Origin: Viridothelium virens
Taxonomy: Eukaryota > Ascomycota > Dothideomycetes > Trypetheliales > Trypetheliaceae
Direction: 5' to 3'
DNA: 64,000 nt
NCBI GenBank assembly: GCA_010094025.1
Contig: ML991793.1
Coordinates: forward strand, 248,001 to 312,000
Shown here: piece after piece, positions 34,363-44,999 of the stretch
How positions within the stretch are numbered: the stretch's first letter is position 1
How the letters are laid out: each line of letters starts with the position of its first letter
Notes under the pieces: model-generated
The model's database searches: none
What the model saw: the letters and a program-made list of their open reading frames with translations, nothing else
Told to the model about the DNA's origin: nothing
Translations under genes and position numbers: made by a program

Positions 34363-35510
34363 AAGTTAGCAGGTCCATTGTCAAATAGAAAAATAAGTCC
34401 TTGAGCGAGCTTGCAAAAAGATATCAAGAGTTGGCTCAAAATACGTCTCAGATCTTTTCAGTTATAATGGTGGCCATCACCCCGGCATCCCAAGGTTTAA
34501 ATATTCTACAGCCTCAATCAGAAATAGCCAATGCTTCGGAAAGCAAAAGCCATTCCAGATTCGCGAGATGTACGCCGTCGCCATTGGCTCATGCTTCCAG
34601 TACACTTTCGAAGTCCGAGCTCCATTGAACGGCGCCCCGTAGGGTCCCTTTCCTCTACTTATACATCAAGAAGGGCAACACCAGTCTCGGAAAGCCTTCA
34701 GCAAAGCCTTCAGCAATGCCAAGTAGTGGGAGGCAATAGAGCAATGAACCATTCAGAGATGTTGCGGTCTGCCCTTTTACCATATCATCATTGACAGGAG
34801 ATGCCAAAAGTCGTCACCAGCCAACCCCGATCGCAGGGAAAGGGGGTTTAGTGGTTGGACGACCATATGTGCTTCGATGACACTATAAGGGTCTGGACTT
34901 ACTTGAGCTGTGAATAGTGACTGTGGACCAGGCAAGTGTGCCATAGTGGCCTCCATGTTTTGGCCATCCATATCTAAAAGCGGCATATTTTAGAGGGCAT
35001 TGGAGGCGAGGGAGAAGGGTTTCTTCATCTCCACTAAACAACGCAGGTCGATAGGGTTCGCCCACGCAGGCTACCACCCACGACGTGGGTCGGCGACTTG
35101 TTCATTGGTTTTACGGCACAGACAATGGAGGTACCCCGAAAGAGTACCAAGGACTGGGCAATGACGCCAATGACTAGCAGAAAGTGCAGATAAAGACCGA
35201 TAGAGACGGACTTGAATGAAGCAGAAGAAAAGGAAGAAATCAGGACCACCGCCCCGGCTATGACGTGGGAAATTCAAGGAAAGAGCGCGTCGAAGGTGAA
35301 GTGAAGCGGTTGTGGACCCCTCGGCGCGCGCGCGCACGCGAGATACCTTAGGCAGGAAGGCACCCCAGTCCCAGTGATCCCCACCCCACTGCCCACTGCA
35401 CTTCCCTTGTAACCCGTGACGCCTGAAGACACTTTCGAGGTACTCCGTATTCTGTACCATGTCCACCTCTATGTAACCAGATCTCCCCATACCCGTGCAG
35501 TGACGAGCCT
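34363..35510. other. divergent promoter between the forkhead/PHD gene and the SCYL1-like gene
   Basis: No credible gene in 1.15 kb. A short CG dinucleotide run (about 35325-35340) lies about 180 nt before the SCYL1-like ATG. The two AAGCCTTCAGCAA units near 34700 are a small direct repeat. Confidence 0.45.
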
Positions 35511-38375
35511 ATGGACTTCCTCAAGTCTGCTGTCGTCTCTGCTATTCAAAAAAGCTCCTCGTTCCCTTATATCATTGGCGACAGAGTAGATATTGAACAG
35601 TCCCTGTGGACGCTCAACAATGGCACAAAACGGGTACGCAAATTCTAAAGCCGCCGCTTTGGTGATTCTCTAATCCAGACAATAGGAAGACGGTTCGAGG
35701 TGCAGTATATTCACATTCGATGTCAATACCAATCGAAGCCGGCTTGCCCTAGCGAGAAATACGGTCCGAAAATTGCGAACGATTAGGCACCCTGGCGTTA
35801 TCCGAGTCTTAGACACCATTGAGGTAGAAACAAGCCATGTTCAGGGTAGGTTGAAGCTTACTGAAGACGGAGGCAGACAGATTCTCACATCTACCTTGCG
35901 ACGGAGCGACTTATCCCACTTGGTTGGCACACAAAAAGGAAGAGTCTGGCTGAGGAGACCATAAAATGGGGCCTCTGTAACGTCGCTGTAGGTTGGAGCT
36001 GTATCGCATCGCATCCAGACATGTCTGATGGACCTACTCCAGAAAACCATCAAATTTATAAATGACGAGGCCACATCCGTGCATGGCGCCATCAAGACGT
36101 CGTCGATTTTCACGAGCGAGAGTGGGGAGTGGAAGCTTGGAGGCTTCGATGTACTGAGCTCCATGAAAGATGATGATGCGGTCATATACGTATGCCACAA
36201 GCACAATAAGATTCAAGACTAGAAGCAGCTGGACTGACATTTTCCAGGCTTATGGAAGTTTAGTGCCAGATTCTGCTCGTTATGCCGCACCCGAGGTTGC
36301 GAAAGGGGGCTGGGAAGCCATTAAACGAAGTCCGATATACACGGTTGATTCGTACGACTTTGGCATCTTGATATTCGAGGTCTTTAATGGGGGATTCTCT
36401 GGTGGCGACCAGATTGGTCAAACCAAGAATGTACCTCCTAGCATGCATTCAAGCTACAAGAGACTCTTAAATCCAAACCCGAAAGTCAGACTCAGTGTCG
36501 GCAATTTCCTGGAACAAGGCCGCAGACACGGTGGCTTTTTCGAGACACCATTGATACACTTGACTGAAGGTATAGAGAACCTTGGCTTGAAAGACGAGAC
36601 AGAACGAGAGGAATTTCTTAAGTAAGTTCCCGTATATTAGTGTGTCCGAACCGGCAGCTAACATATTGTAGTCAGCTTGATGGCGTTCAAGATGACTTTC
36701 CGGAGGAGTTCTTTAAGATGAAGGTCTTGCCGGAACTGCTCAAATCAGTAGAATTTGGTGGAGGCGGACCAAAAGTCTTTCGTGTTGTCATGAATATCAG
36801 CACCAAACTTTCCGAAGAAGAATTCGATACCCAGATCACTCCTGTGGTTGTTCGACTGTTCGCAAGCCCAGATCGTGCAATGAGAGTCTGTTTACTGGAC
36901 AATTTACCCCTGATCATTGACCATTTATCGCAAAAGCTAGTCTCAGACAAGATATTCCCACAGATGGTTCGTCTACGATCTGTCCTATTGCGACATATGC
37001 TGACACTCGGCAGGTCACTGGCTTCACGGATGTTGCACCGCTCGTACGCGAACAAACAGTCAAGGCTATTTTGACCGTGATTGGGAAGCTGTCTGATAGG
37101 GTCATTAATGGTGAATTGCTTCGGTATCTTGCGAAGACTGCAAATGACGAACAGCCTGGAATTCGAACGAACACTACCATCTGTCTGGGGAAAATAGCTA
37201 AGAACTTGGGTAACAACGTAAGCCTCCGTGTGTTACATCCGTTTCCACTCTGCTGATATCTATTGAAGACTCGTGGAAAAGTATTGATAGCCGCTTTTTC
37301 GCGCTCCCTGCGAGATCCATTCCTACATGCGAGGAATGCTTCATTATTAGCACTCGCTGCTACTTCAGATTGCTTTAACGAAGAAGATTGTGCTACCAAG
37401 ATTCTCCCTGCAATCTGCTCCTCGCTCATTGACAAGGAAAAGTAAGGACTACACCTTGCAAACTTGATACATGTATCCGAATCACAACTGCTCACCTGCT
37501 TTAGACTTGTCCGCGATCAAGCCAACAAAACGCTAGACCTTTACCTCCAACGTGTCCGTAAATACAGCTCCACTCTGCCCGATACCGTCCAGCCTGCTGC
37601 CACTTCCAACTCCACTAGTGGCACCATTCCACGCATGTCTACGCCTCAAAATGATACCTCCTGGGCCGGTTGGGCCATCTCCTCCTTCACCAACAAACTC
37701 TCCAGTGCCCAAGGAGAAATCAATTCCACCGCCACAGCATCCACCAACGGCCATCCACCTTCCCGACCTCAAGCTCCTCGCACCGTTTCCGACCAGACTA
37801 ACTCCACTCTTGCCGCCACACAATCCCGCACTACTACCAAACCCTCCTCACCCTCTCCCTTGCATCGACAAGCTCTTTCCTCCCCAACCGAAACAGATCT
37901 TATGTCCAGCTCCACCCCTTCAGTCGCCGAAGACTTCAACGAGCCCTGGGGTGACGATTTCGGCGCCTCCGCTATTGGCGCAGGCGAAGACCCCGATGAA
38001 TTCAACGGCGCCTGGGGCGACGACGCCAACGATCCCTTCGCTCAAACGGCGGCAAAACCAGCCGTCGCGACGGCGACCTTCGACGACAAGGGTGAGCCGG
38101 ACTTTGCGGGATGGCTAAATGCACAGGCGCAGGCGAAGACGAAGAAAAAGAATCCGCTGCCGAAGGGACTAGGGAAGAGTGCCACGACTGGAAGGCCAGT
38201 TGTCGGAGGTAGGAGTAATACCACGGGGGCGGTGGTGGACGCGAAGAAGGCTGCTGGAGTAAATGGGTCGAGTGTCGCTGGTGCCACCAAAGCCATAAAG
38301 CCGGTGGCCGTGAAGAAGGTAGAGCCGGCGAAAGAGGAGGTAGATGATGAGGGGTGGGGGGATGCTTGGGAATGA
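35511..38375 (+). CDS. SCYL1/Cex1-family pseudokinase with HEAT repeats
   Basis: Protein of 811 residues in nine exons: 35511-35633, 35686-35823, 35877-35987, 36043-36189, 36248-36621, 36672-36966, 37014-37217, 37269-37441 and 37505-38375, with GT-AG introns of 47-63 nt. Cex1/SCYL1 proteins act in nuclear tRNA export and in Golgi-ER COPI traffic. N-terminal kinase-like domain: no glycine loop, no VAIK lysine or HRD motif visible; landmarks are TIRHPGVIRVLDTI, IYLATERLIPLGW, TIKFINDEA and LGGFDVL, then YAAPEVAKGGW. Next come helical HEAT repeats (FFKMKVLPELLKSVEFG, GFTDVAPLVREQTVKAIL, DQANKTLDLYL). The C-terminal 250 residues are Ser/Thr/Pro-rich with acidic Trp motifs (EPWGDDFG, GAWGDDANDPF, GWGDAWE) like the adaptor-binding tails of the family. 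The second intron is chosen at GAG/GTAGAA because it joins DTIE to TDSHIY; a 35-nt alternative is too short. Confidence 0.9.
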
Positions 38376-38690
38376 TGGCTAGTGATCAATGAAGTTGCGT
38401 GCATGTAACGATAGGATTGCGAACGATTTGACGAAAACTAGAGGCGTCTGGTAATGAGTGGCATGGTCTCGAGATGGATGCTGGGACGGCACTGCGCATT
38501 GGGAGAAGGCTTTCGGCCCTTTCACGATACCCTGTAAGAGCAAGAATCATGCGAATCACGATCATTCGCACCATCGCGTATCTCCCACAGTTTCCAGTTT
38601 ATCGATTCCGACGAAAATGGAAGCGCTTTAATTCGAAGGGTATCTTGTGCCCATTCAAACAAGTAGTATGCACGCCTTATCGCTTAACTT
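38376..38690. other. 3' intergenic stretch between convergent genes
   Basis: Convergent 3' ends of the SCYL1-like and NDC1 genes; nothing recognised. Confidence 0.4.
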
Positions 38691-40762
38691 TTACGTCCTC
38701 CCATTCACATTCCCATTCCCATTCGCATTCGTCCCCGCCACCTCACCCCTCCCTACACACTCCTTCGCCCGATTAATCTCCCGCCGATCCATCCCCTCCG
38801 TCTCCAAGTACTCGCCATACGCCACGAGCACCCTCTCGAGCCCCTCCTTCACCCCCAACCTAATCCTCTCCACCTCATCCACCCGCCCTCGCATCCCCTC
38901 CTCAAACCCGACATCCGTCCAGTGCACGCCGAAGCCAGCGAGGAAGCGGTCGACAGCAGTGATGGTAGCCGTCAGCGCGCGCACGATCGCCGGCACGTCC
39001 TTGGCGACGAGGCCGAACGCGTCCTCGCGCAGCGCGTGGTGCACGAGGTGCGAGAGGGCGGAGACGGCGTGCAGGATGGCGCCGGTGTGGGCATAGGGGG
39101 CCCCCGCGATGACGGCGGTGGCGCGTCGGCCGAAGGTGCAGCAGAAGGGGGCGCCAAGCGGGGAGCGGAGCAGGCTGAGCGTGAGGCTGTGCGCTTGCGC
39201 TTGGAGGCTGTCGGGGTGGAGTTGTGCTTGTTGGGTTGGGGTCAGCGCGCGAGAAGCGGAGTAAGTGAGGAGTTGTTGGGCACGGGGGGAGACGGGGTCG
39301 CGGGCGCCGGGGGATTGGCCGTGAGAGCGAGCGAATTGGTCGATTCGGTTGACGGTTTTGGATATGCGGTCTGTTGGGGGTGGGTCGGATGCAAGGATGT
39401 TTTCTGTCTTGAGGGCATTGACGCCGAGTTTAGGGAGGGACTGGATGGCTTGTTGCTGCTGTTCTGGTGTGAGCTTTTTGGGTGGATCAAGGATAGCTTG
39501 AATGCGCTTGTCAATGCGTTGAATCTCCGAGAGGCAGACAGATCTGATATGCGTCCAGGTTGCATCTTTTCCTGATTGTCCCGAACCCTGAATAGGCTGC
39601 CGGGACTCCAGCTCTGTAAATAGAGTTTTGCGACGGTCGACGAAACGCGTTGCGATGAGATCGAGCTCCCAGAAGGCAAATTCCTAGAACGGTCAATAAT
39701 TGACTCGATACTCAAGTGTTTCAGAAGGCCTACCCTTGGAACTTCCTTCTTGGCCCTCAGCCCTTGCAATAGACTGCCATTGGGATCACTGGAGTCGTTC
39801 GTTAAGGGTTGACCCCGCTTCAAAGGTTCTTCAGCAACGTGGTCTGTAAAGACAGTATTGCAAAACTCCCAAAGCAACTCAAGGAGAAATCCTTCTATAA
39901 GAAAACGACCGATCATATCCATGAGTCCTCCGATTACAGGTGGTCGCTGATTTCTCTGCAGTGTATAAAAGTAGCCAACAAATGAGAATGTGAGGTCCCA
40001 CACCAACCGACGGAAGAAAACGAGGTATAGAATCGAGCCCGCAAGAGCACAGGAGGCGGTTCGGGACACGGCATGGTGAAGCATTTTGGGACCCATGCTT
40101 TTGATCCAAGAGAGATGCTGCTGCAGCAGTCCAGGGTTATGTGGTAATAAAGAGACCTTGTCATATTCCCCACGTAAGTGGAAAACGGACTGGGTCAAGG
40201 CGAGAAACAGGAACATCGTCCGCAGGTAAATTGGGCGTTCGTTTAGCCGAGAGCGCTCGTAAGGTTGACCGTAGTCTACCCACCAGAGTCTTGCCTCCGC
40301 AGGCGCAGACCAGACGTAGATTTCACTGAACCACCAAGCGGAAAATGTATACCATATGAGAGCTTGCAATGTGTCCATCTGCAAAAGGCGGCGCCAAAAG
40401 GTTTCGAATGACGAAGTCGTGGAGTAGGTGCCGACTAGGCGTGGTTAGCCATGTTAGAGCTCATAGGGTGTATGCCGAGATACCATGAAGATTGCCAATT
40501 CGCAATACGTATACTGCCAGACTCGATATGAAGATCATCGCCGTCCTGAAAAGAGGAAACCACATTCGAAACACTAGAGATATTGAGCTTTCACTTGTAA
40601 GCTTTGCACAAGTAACTTACGGCTCCATTCTCCCATCCATAAAGCCTCTACATAACAGACAGCCAACGTGAATAGCGCTGCATGCGTGAATCTTCTATGG
40701 AGAGCTGGGGTCAAGAAGTTCCGATATGGTCTCGCGAGCACAGGTTTTTGTATATCCGCCAT
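38691..40762 (-). CDS. NDC1: nucleoporin NDC1 (Ndc1/Nup family)
   Basis: Transmembrane nucleoporin of 641 residues that anchors nuclear pores, and in fungi spindle pole bodies, in the nuclear envelope. Exons 40762-40621, 40573-40484, 40434-39734 and 39683-38691, with introns of 47, 49 and 50 nt. The conserved start is PYRNFLTPALHRRFTHAALF, followed by several membrane helices (AVCYVEALWMG, AMIFISSLAVYVLRIG, QALIWYTFSAWWFSEIYVW, FLFLALTQSVFH, ALAGSILYLVFFRRLVWDL). The last splice joins KKEVPR to EFAFWELDLIATRF, a hallmark of the cytosolic half, which continues through ILDPPKKLTPEQQQ to a helical C-terminus. I translated the whole last exon and found no stop. A Gly/Asn repeat (NGNGNVNG), encoded by an imperfect TTCCCA-type hexamer run near 38700-38730, closes the protein. 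It shares a 349-nt divergent promoter with the syntaxin gene. Confidence 0.88.
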
Positions 40763-41111
40763 GGTTTTATCGCTGGGTTTAAGAGACGATTGATGACATT
40801 ACCCAGCACAAAAGGAAGGGTAGGTCGAGAGAGCTGTGCTCATGTTGGTGAGCATGCCATCACACAGCATGCATATGCGAAGTGTGAGGTTCGCGGAGGG
40901 AGATGGGAAAAGCTTAGAGTAAACAATGCTAAGGTCCGGGCTTGCTTTCGGTGGAAGCGCCGACCCGCCTCGTCGTCACACGCAGTCGCATCCAACTACT
41001 CCAACGTCCTCCAGGCATCCATCCGCGACACGACTCTCCTTCATTCGTATATCGCTGCTCATCCCTCACAGGTCTCATCTCCACCGACGGAATAGTCCAG
41101 ATTCCGAAGAC
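40763..41111. promoter_or_regulatory. divergent promoter region between NDC1 and the syntaxin gene
   Basis: 349 nt between two start codons on opposite strands; no reading frame of its own. Specific elements not recognised. Confidence 0.5.
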
Positions 41112-42010
41112 ATGTCCTTTGAGCACTCTGCTCGCCTGGAATCGCAACCAACGACATTGCGCCGCCAAGACGATCCAGAGTACAGCGATGACCCCGAATT
41201 CCAGCGCTTCACGACCAGTCTCTCCGAAAAGCTATTCAGTCTTCAGTCCAAGATTTCAAGATTAAATAGTGATGTCGCTGCTTTGGGAACTAAGCGAGAG
41301 AATGCGCGGGTACGAGAGAGAGTCCAAGATCTATTAGACGAAACTTCAACTGGTTTTCGAGAAACTCATGAAGGCTTAAAGAAGGTCCAAGACTGGCCTG
41401 ACCTTGGGGTATGCTTCTTTGTGCTCTGAGGCTTAGAGAGAGATGTTCAATTGCTCAGAAGCTAATAAAGGCACTATAGGCCTCTCAGAAATACACTCAG
41501 AGCAAACTCAATCGGGAAGCCAAAGCAACGCTTGATGAGTTCCAATCACTCCAACGCTCTGCACTTGAAAAACAACGGGCCTCCGCTACAGCCGCTCGTG
41601 TTGCCCTCGACGAATCCTCCACCTCTCCGACCCAATCTCAGACCCCCTTTGGCGGCCAACAACAGCAGCAGCAAGAACAAGAGCAGTTACGCCTGGCTTC
41701 TCAAGACGAGGTCGACTTCCAGGAACAGCTGATCATCGAGCGGGAATCAGAGATCCGCAATATCGAGCAGAGTGTCGGCGAGCTGAACGAGCTCTTCCGC
41801 GATGTGGCACATATGGTCCACGAACAGGGGGAGCAGCTGGATATCATCAGTGTCAACGTACAAAATACGAGAGATGACACACACGGAGCTAGCACAGAGC
41901 TACGAACAGCAGAGAGGCATCAGAAGAGCGCAAGAGGGAAGGCTTGCTGTTTGTTGCTAATCATGGCTGTGGTACTGGTGATCGTAATACTGGCTGTGGC
42001 TATCAATTAA
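41112..42010 (+). CDS. endosomal t-SNARE, Pep12-like syntaxin
   Basis: Qa-SNARE of 275 residues for fusion at endosome/prevacuolar membranes. Exons 41112-41408 and 41480-42010 with a 71-nt GT-AG intron. The N-terminal Habc-type helices start at DDPEFQRFTTSLSEKLFSLQ. A Gln-rich linker (GGQQQQQQEQEQLR) precedes the SNARE helix, IIERESEIRNIEQSVGELNE then LFRDVAHMVHEQGEQLDIIS, with the zero-layer Gln in GEQLD. The C-terminal anchor is CCLLLIMAVVLVIVILAVAI, tail-anchored with only Asn after it. Resembles Pep12/Syx7 more than Vam3 because it has both the Habc domain and the anchor; that distinction is tentative. Confidence 0.87.
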
Positions 42011-42235
42011 TTTGAGCATGCTTGGAGCTAAACACGCATTCGGAGTCTTGGAAGATCTTGGGTTTGATGGGAAAGCATCTTGTAGATGCGAGGTTATTTG
42101 TACATGCGGTCTCGAGGACGCAGCATCCATGTAGGTAATTGTGAAGTAGATGATGATCGTATCGTACACCTTCGTCACTATCGCTCGCTAATTCGTTCTC
42201 GACCACGACTCCGTTCCTGAATTTCCTTTCCCATG

Positions 42236-43089
42236 TCATAATCCCACGGCTCTGGAAGCTCTCATCTTCCATCCCTCCCAACTATTGAGTTTCGGCCTCA
42301 CATCCAGAAAGAAATTGAGCCCCTTCCCCTTCCCCTCATCTCGACCTGCGTAAAAATCAATCACGTACTCCACCTTCTTCCCACATCGATCTACAACCCA
42401 GTCGTGCCGATCGAAGGGCGCCTGATACCCTAAAAACGTATATAACCGCGCGCGAGGTGTCATGCTTGTGCTAAGCCCGCTGAACGATGCCAGTCGAGGA
42501 CCGCCACATCTATCACAAAATCAATGTCAACTCCGAGTTTATTGCATATGAAACAGCTGGTTGAAGCGGGAGCGATAACTTACTTCTCCGCACCCTTTCC
42601 CTGTTCCCACATTTTGATCTCCCCCCATGCGCGTTCGTTTACTGCATTATGAATTGGCACGATACTCCGCATATCCTTTGCCTGTGGGTCATAATTCTTC
42701 CTTCTCATAGCAGCGAAAAACATCTGTTCAGACGGGTAAATCCAATTCCCGCTTTTACCATCAACCCCTGACTCTGCTTCGTTGTTTGCTGGTCTTGATA
42801 CATTTTGATCTGGTAGTGAGGATTCAAGTTGAGCTCGCGGTATGGTAGAGATCTCGCGGGACGTATCCAGTGGTGCAGAGGAGCTGCTCCAGTACCCTGG
42901 AAGGGGAAGGCGGAGACGAGATGGAGAAGCGCTTTGATCTAGCTGGGAGGAGTCGCAGCTTTGGCCGTTAACTGTCGGGAGGGGTGCATGAGATTCTGAA
43001 GTGGGTTGTGATTTAGCATGTTTGAGCCATGCGTCGCGAGTTTCATGGTCGACAGGACATGCGGAGGCTTCGGACGCTTCATTGCCCAT
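42236..43089 (-). CDS. cytochrome c heme lyase (holocytochrome c synthase)
   Basis: Mitochondrial intermembrane-space enzyme of 259 residues that attaches heme to apocytochrome c (or c1). Exons 43089-42584 and 42509-42236 with a 74-nt GT-AG intron. It carries the heme-regulatory CPV motif in ACPVDHETR near the start; the PLDTSREISTIPR block, then NWIYPSEQMFFAAMRRK, with the conserved Tyr and Glu; then TPRARLYTFLGYQAPFDRHD and the heme-liganding His in DRHDW, followed by VVDRCGKKVEYVIDFYAG. The splice restores continuity from KGAEK to CGGPRL, expected in the family. A single CPV motif and the length fit Cyc3/Cyt2; which cytochrome it serves is not decidable by eye. It is head-to-head with ERG19. 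Confidence 0.9.
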
Positions 43090-43381
43090 GACGAGAAAGG
43101 ATTCGGTGGCTATGTATGGTATACGGCAGTGAGTAACGCTGTGTTATGATGACGGCAGAATATTGAAGACGATGATGCCGGGATGTGCTGCAGGGATTCT
43201 CTGTTCCTGGCTTCACCGCTTTCAGCTAGCAACACCATGCTTGCATCCCACTTCGAGCTGGATGAACATTGGCGGACCTCGCTCCCCGAGTTCCAGCAGC
43301 TCGTCCTCTCACACAATGGCCTTATAAACTACATATTCCTTACAGTACCTACGCATCCTATTTCTTCATTCTCCAATCCAG
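43090..43381. promoter_or_regulatory. short divergent promoter between heme lyase and ERG19
   Basis: 292 nt separate the two start codons. No element is recognised with confidence. Shared control of heme attachment and sterol synthesis, both linked to oxygen, is an inference. Confidence 0.45.
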
Positions 43382-44660
43382 ATGGCTAATTCCGAAATCC
43401 ACCGCGCCAGCACCACTGCCCCAGTCAACATTGCAGTTGTGAAGTACGCAAACCCCGCTTACTGCTTACTACGAGCAACAATTGAAAGCTCAGGAAGAAA
43501 CAAAAAATTTTAATCTACCGCATAGATACTGGGGCAAACGCGATGCCAACCTCAACCTCCCCACCAACTCCTCCCTCAGCGTCACTCTCGCCCAATCCGA
43601 CCTCCGCACCCACACCACCGCCTCCTGCTCCTCCACCTACACTACCGACACCCTAACCCTCAACTCCGCGCCTCAATCCCTCTCCTCCCCCCGCACTCAG
43701 GCCTGCCTCCGCGAACTCCGCTCCCTCCGCGCCGCCCTCGAAGACTCCAACCCGTCCCTCCCCAAACTCTCCCCCCTCCCCCTCAAAATCGTCTCCTTCA
43801 ACAACTTCCCCACCGCGGCCGGACTCGCCAGCTCCGCCGCCGGCTTCGCCGCCCTCGTCCGCGCCATCGCCGACCTCTACGCCCTGCCCCAATCGCCGTC
43901 CTCGCTCTCACTGATCGCACGTCAAGGGTCGGGCTCCGCATGCCGGTCGCTACTCGGGGGCTTCGTCGGGTGGAACGTAGGGACCGCGCCCGACGGCTCC
44001 GACTCGAAGGCGTACGAAGTGGCGCCGGCAGCGCACTGGGCGGAGCTGCGGGCGATCATTCTGGTGGCGAGCGCGGCGAAGAAGAGCGTGAGCAGCACGG
44101 CGGGGATGCAGGCGACGGTGGCGACGAGTCCGCTGTTTCGGGTGCGGGCGGCGGAGCTGGTGCCGGCGCGCATGGGGGCGATGGAGGAGGCGATTCGGAG
44201 GAGGGATTTTGAGGCGTTTGGCGCGTTGACCATGAAGGAGAGTAATAATTTCCATGCTACCTGCTTGGATACCGAGCCGCCGATTCTGTATCTCAATGAT
44301 ACGAGTCGGGCGGCGATACGAGCGGCGGAGGGGATCAATAAGGCGGCGGGGAAGGTTGTGGCGGCGTATACGTTTGATGCAGGCCCGAATGCGGTCGTGT
44401 ATTATGTAGAGGGCGATACAGAGAGAGTGGCTGGGAGCTTCAAGCGCATTCTTGCGAATGTCGATGGCTGGGATGGAGACAGGGGATGGGCGGTGCAAGG
44501 ACAGGGCTTGGAGGGTGCGATTGAGGAGAGCACGGCTGAGGCGTTGAAGGAAGGCGTGAGTAGAGTCATTTTAACCGGGGTGGGGGAGGGCCCGATGAAG
44601 ACGGAGCGACATCTGGTGGATGAAAAGGGGGAAGAAGTACTGAATATGGAAGGAAGCTGA
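43382..44660 (+). CDS. ERG19: diphosphomevalonate decarboxylase
   Basis: Cytosolic GHMP-family enzyme of 398 residues converting mevalonate 5-diphosphate to isopentenyl diphosphate, CO2 and phosphate with ATP, feeding sterol and isoprenoid synthesis. Exons 43382-43443 and 43526-44660 with an 82-nt GT-AG intron that splits the codon for Lys in VVKYWGKRD, a strictly conserved substrate-binding block. Further motifs: LPTNSSLSVTL, NNFPTAAGLASSAAGFAAL, QGSGSACRSLLGGFVGW (ATP-binding loop), SAAKKSVSSTAGM, FHATCLDTEPPI and TFDAGPNAV (catalytic Asp). The start MANSEIHRASTTAPVNIAVV is as in other ascomycetes. The middle is strongly GC-rich (43600-44200) compared with its flanks, which produces long shadow frames. 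Confidence 0.95.
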
Positions 44661-44711
44661 GTTTTGTAAGGTATATCATGATGCATGAGATGATTCACTA
44701 TTCTATGATGT

Positions 44712-44999
44712 AGGAATTCCTCAATAGAAATCCATATTCACAATTTTTAGAATGGCTTCGACCAACTCCGCAAACTCCTGCTTCCCCCGAGCAACCGCCG
44801 CAAAACTGCAGAATCATATCATACTTCTATGACATGCCAAAGACAATACCCTCATCTAAGCCATACAGACCGTATAGAATCCATGCTCCATCGCCCATTC
44901 AATGCAAAAGTCGTCCATTGAAGATATCGGTGACCAGTCGATGATGCAGACTTTTCGGCCCCACCATTGACTGCCAGAGAGACTGCTTCGATGTGTCAT
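44712..44999 (-). other. possible small coding segment(s) just downstream of the R3H-SUZ stop
   Basis: An ATG (44999-44997) overlaps the TGA of the R3H-SUZ gene by three bases and opens about 48 codons with coding character: SGSQWWGRKVCIIDWSP then MDDFCIEWAMEHGFY. Further down, after a CTGCAG acceptor-like site near 44806, a second frame reads FAAVARGKQEFAELVEAIL and ends in a stop near 44720. The two blocks look protein-like but I found no GT-AG choice that joins them in frame, nor one that joins them to the R3H-SUZ reading frame. It may be an alternative 3' end, a tiny separate gene or chance. Confidence 0.3.

Noticed and set aside
35845-35880. 35-nt intron in the SCYL1-like gene
   Set aside because: Shorter than any other intron here; the 53-nt choice 35824-35876 gives the family sequence DTIETDSHIYLATER.
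38922-39575. 217-codon plus-strand frame opposite NDC1
   Set aside because: Antisense to the verified NDC1 last exon; Gly/Glu/Arg-biased shadow.
43653-44498. Long antisense frames over ERG19
   Set aside because: Products of the GC-rich third positions of ERG19; Gly/Glu or Arg/His-biased and without domains.
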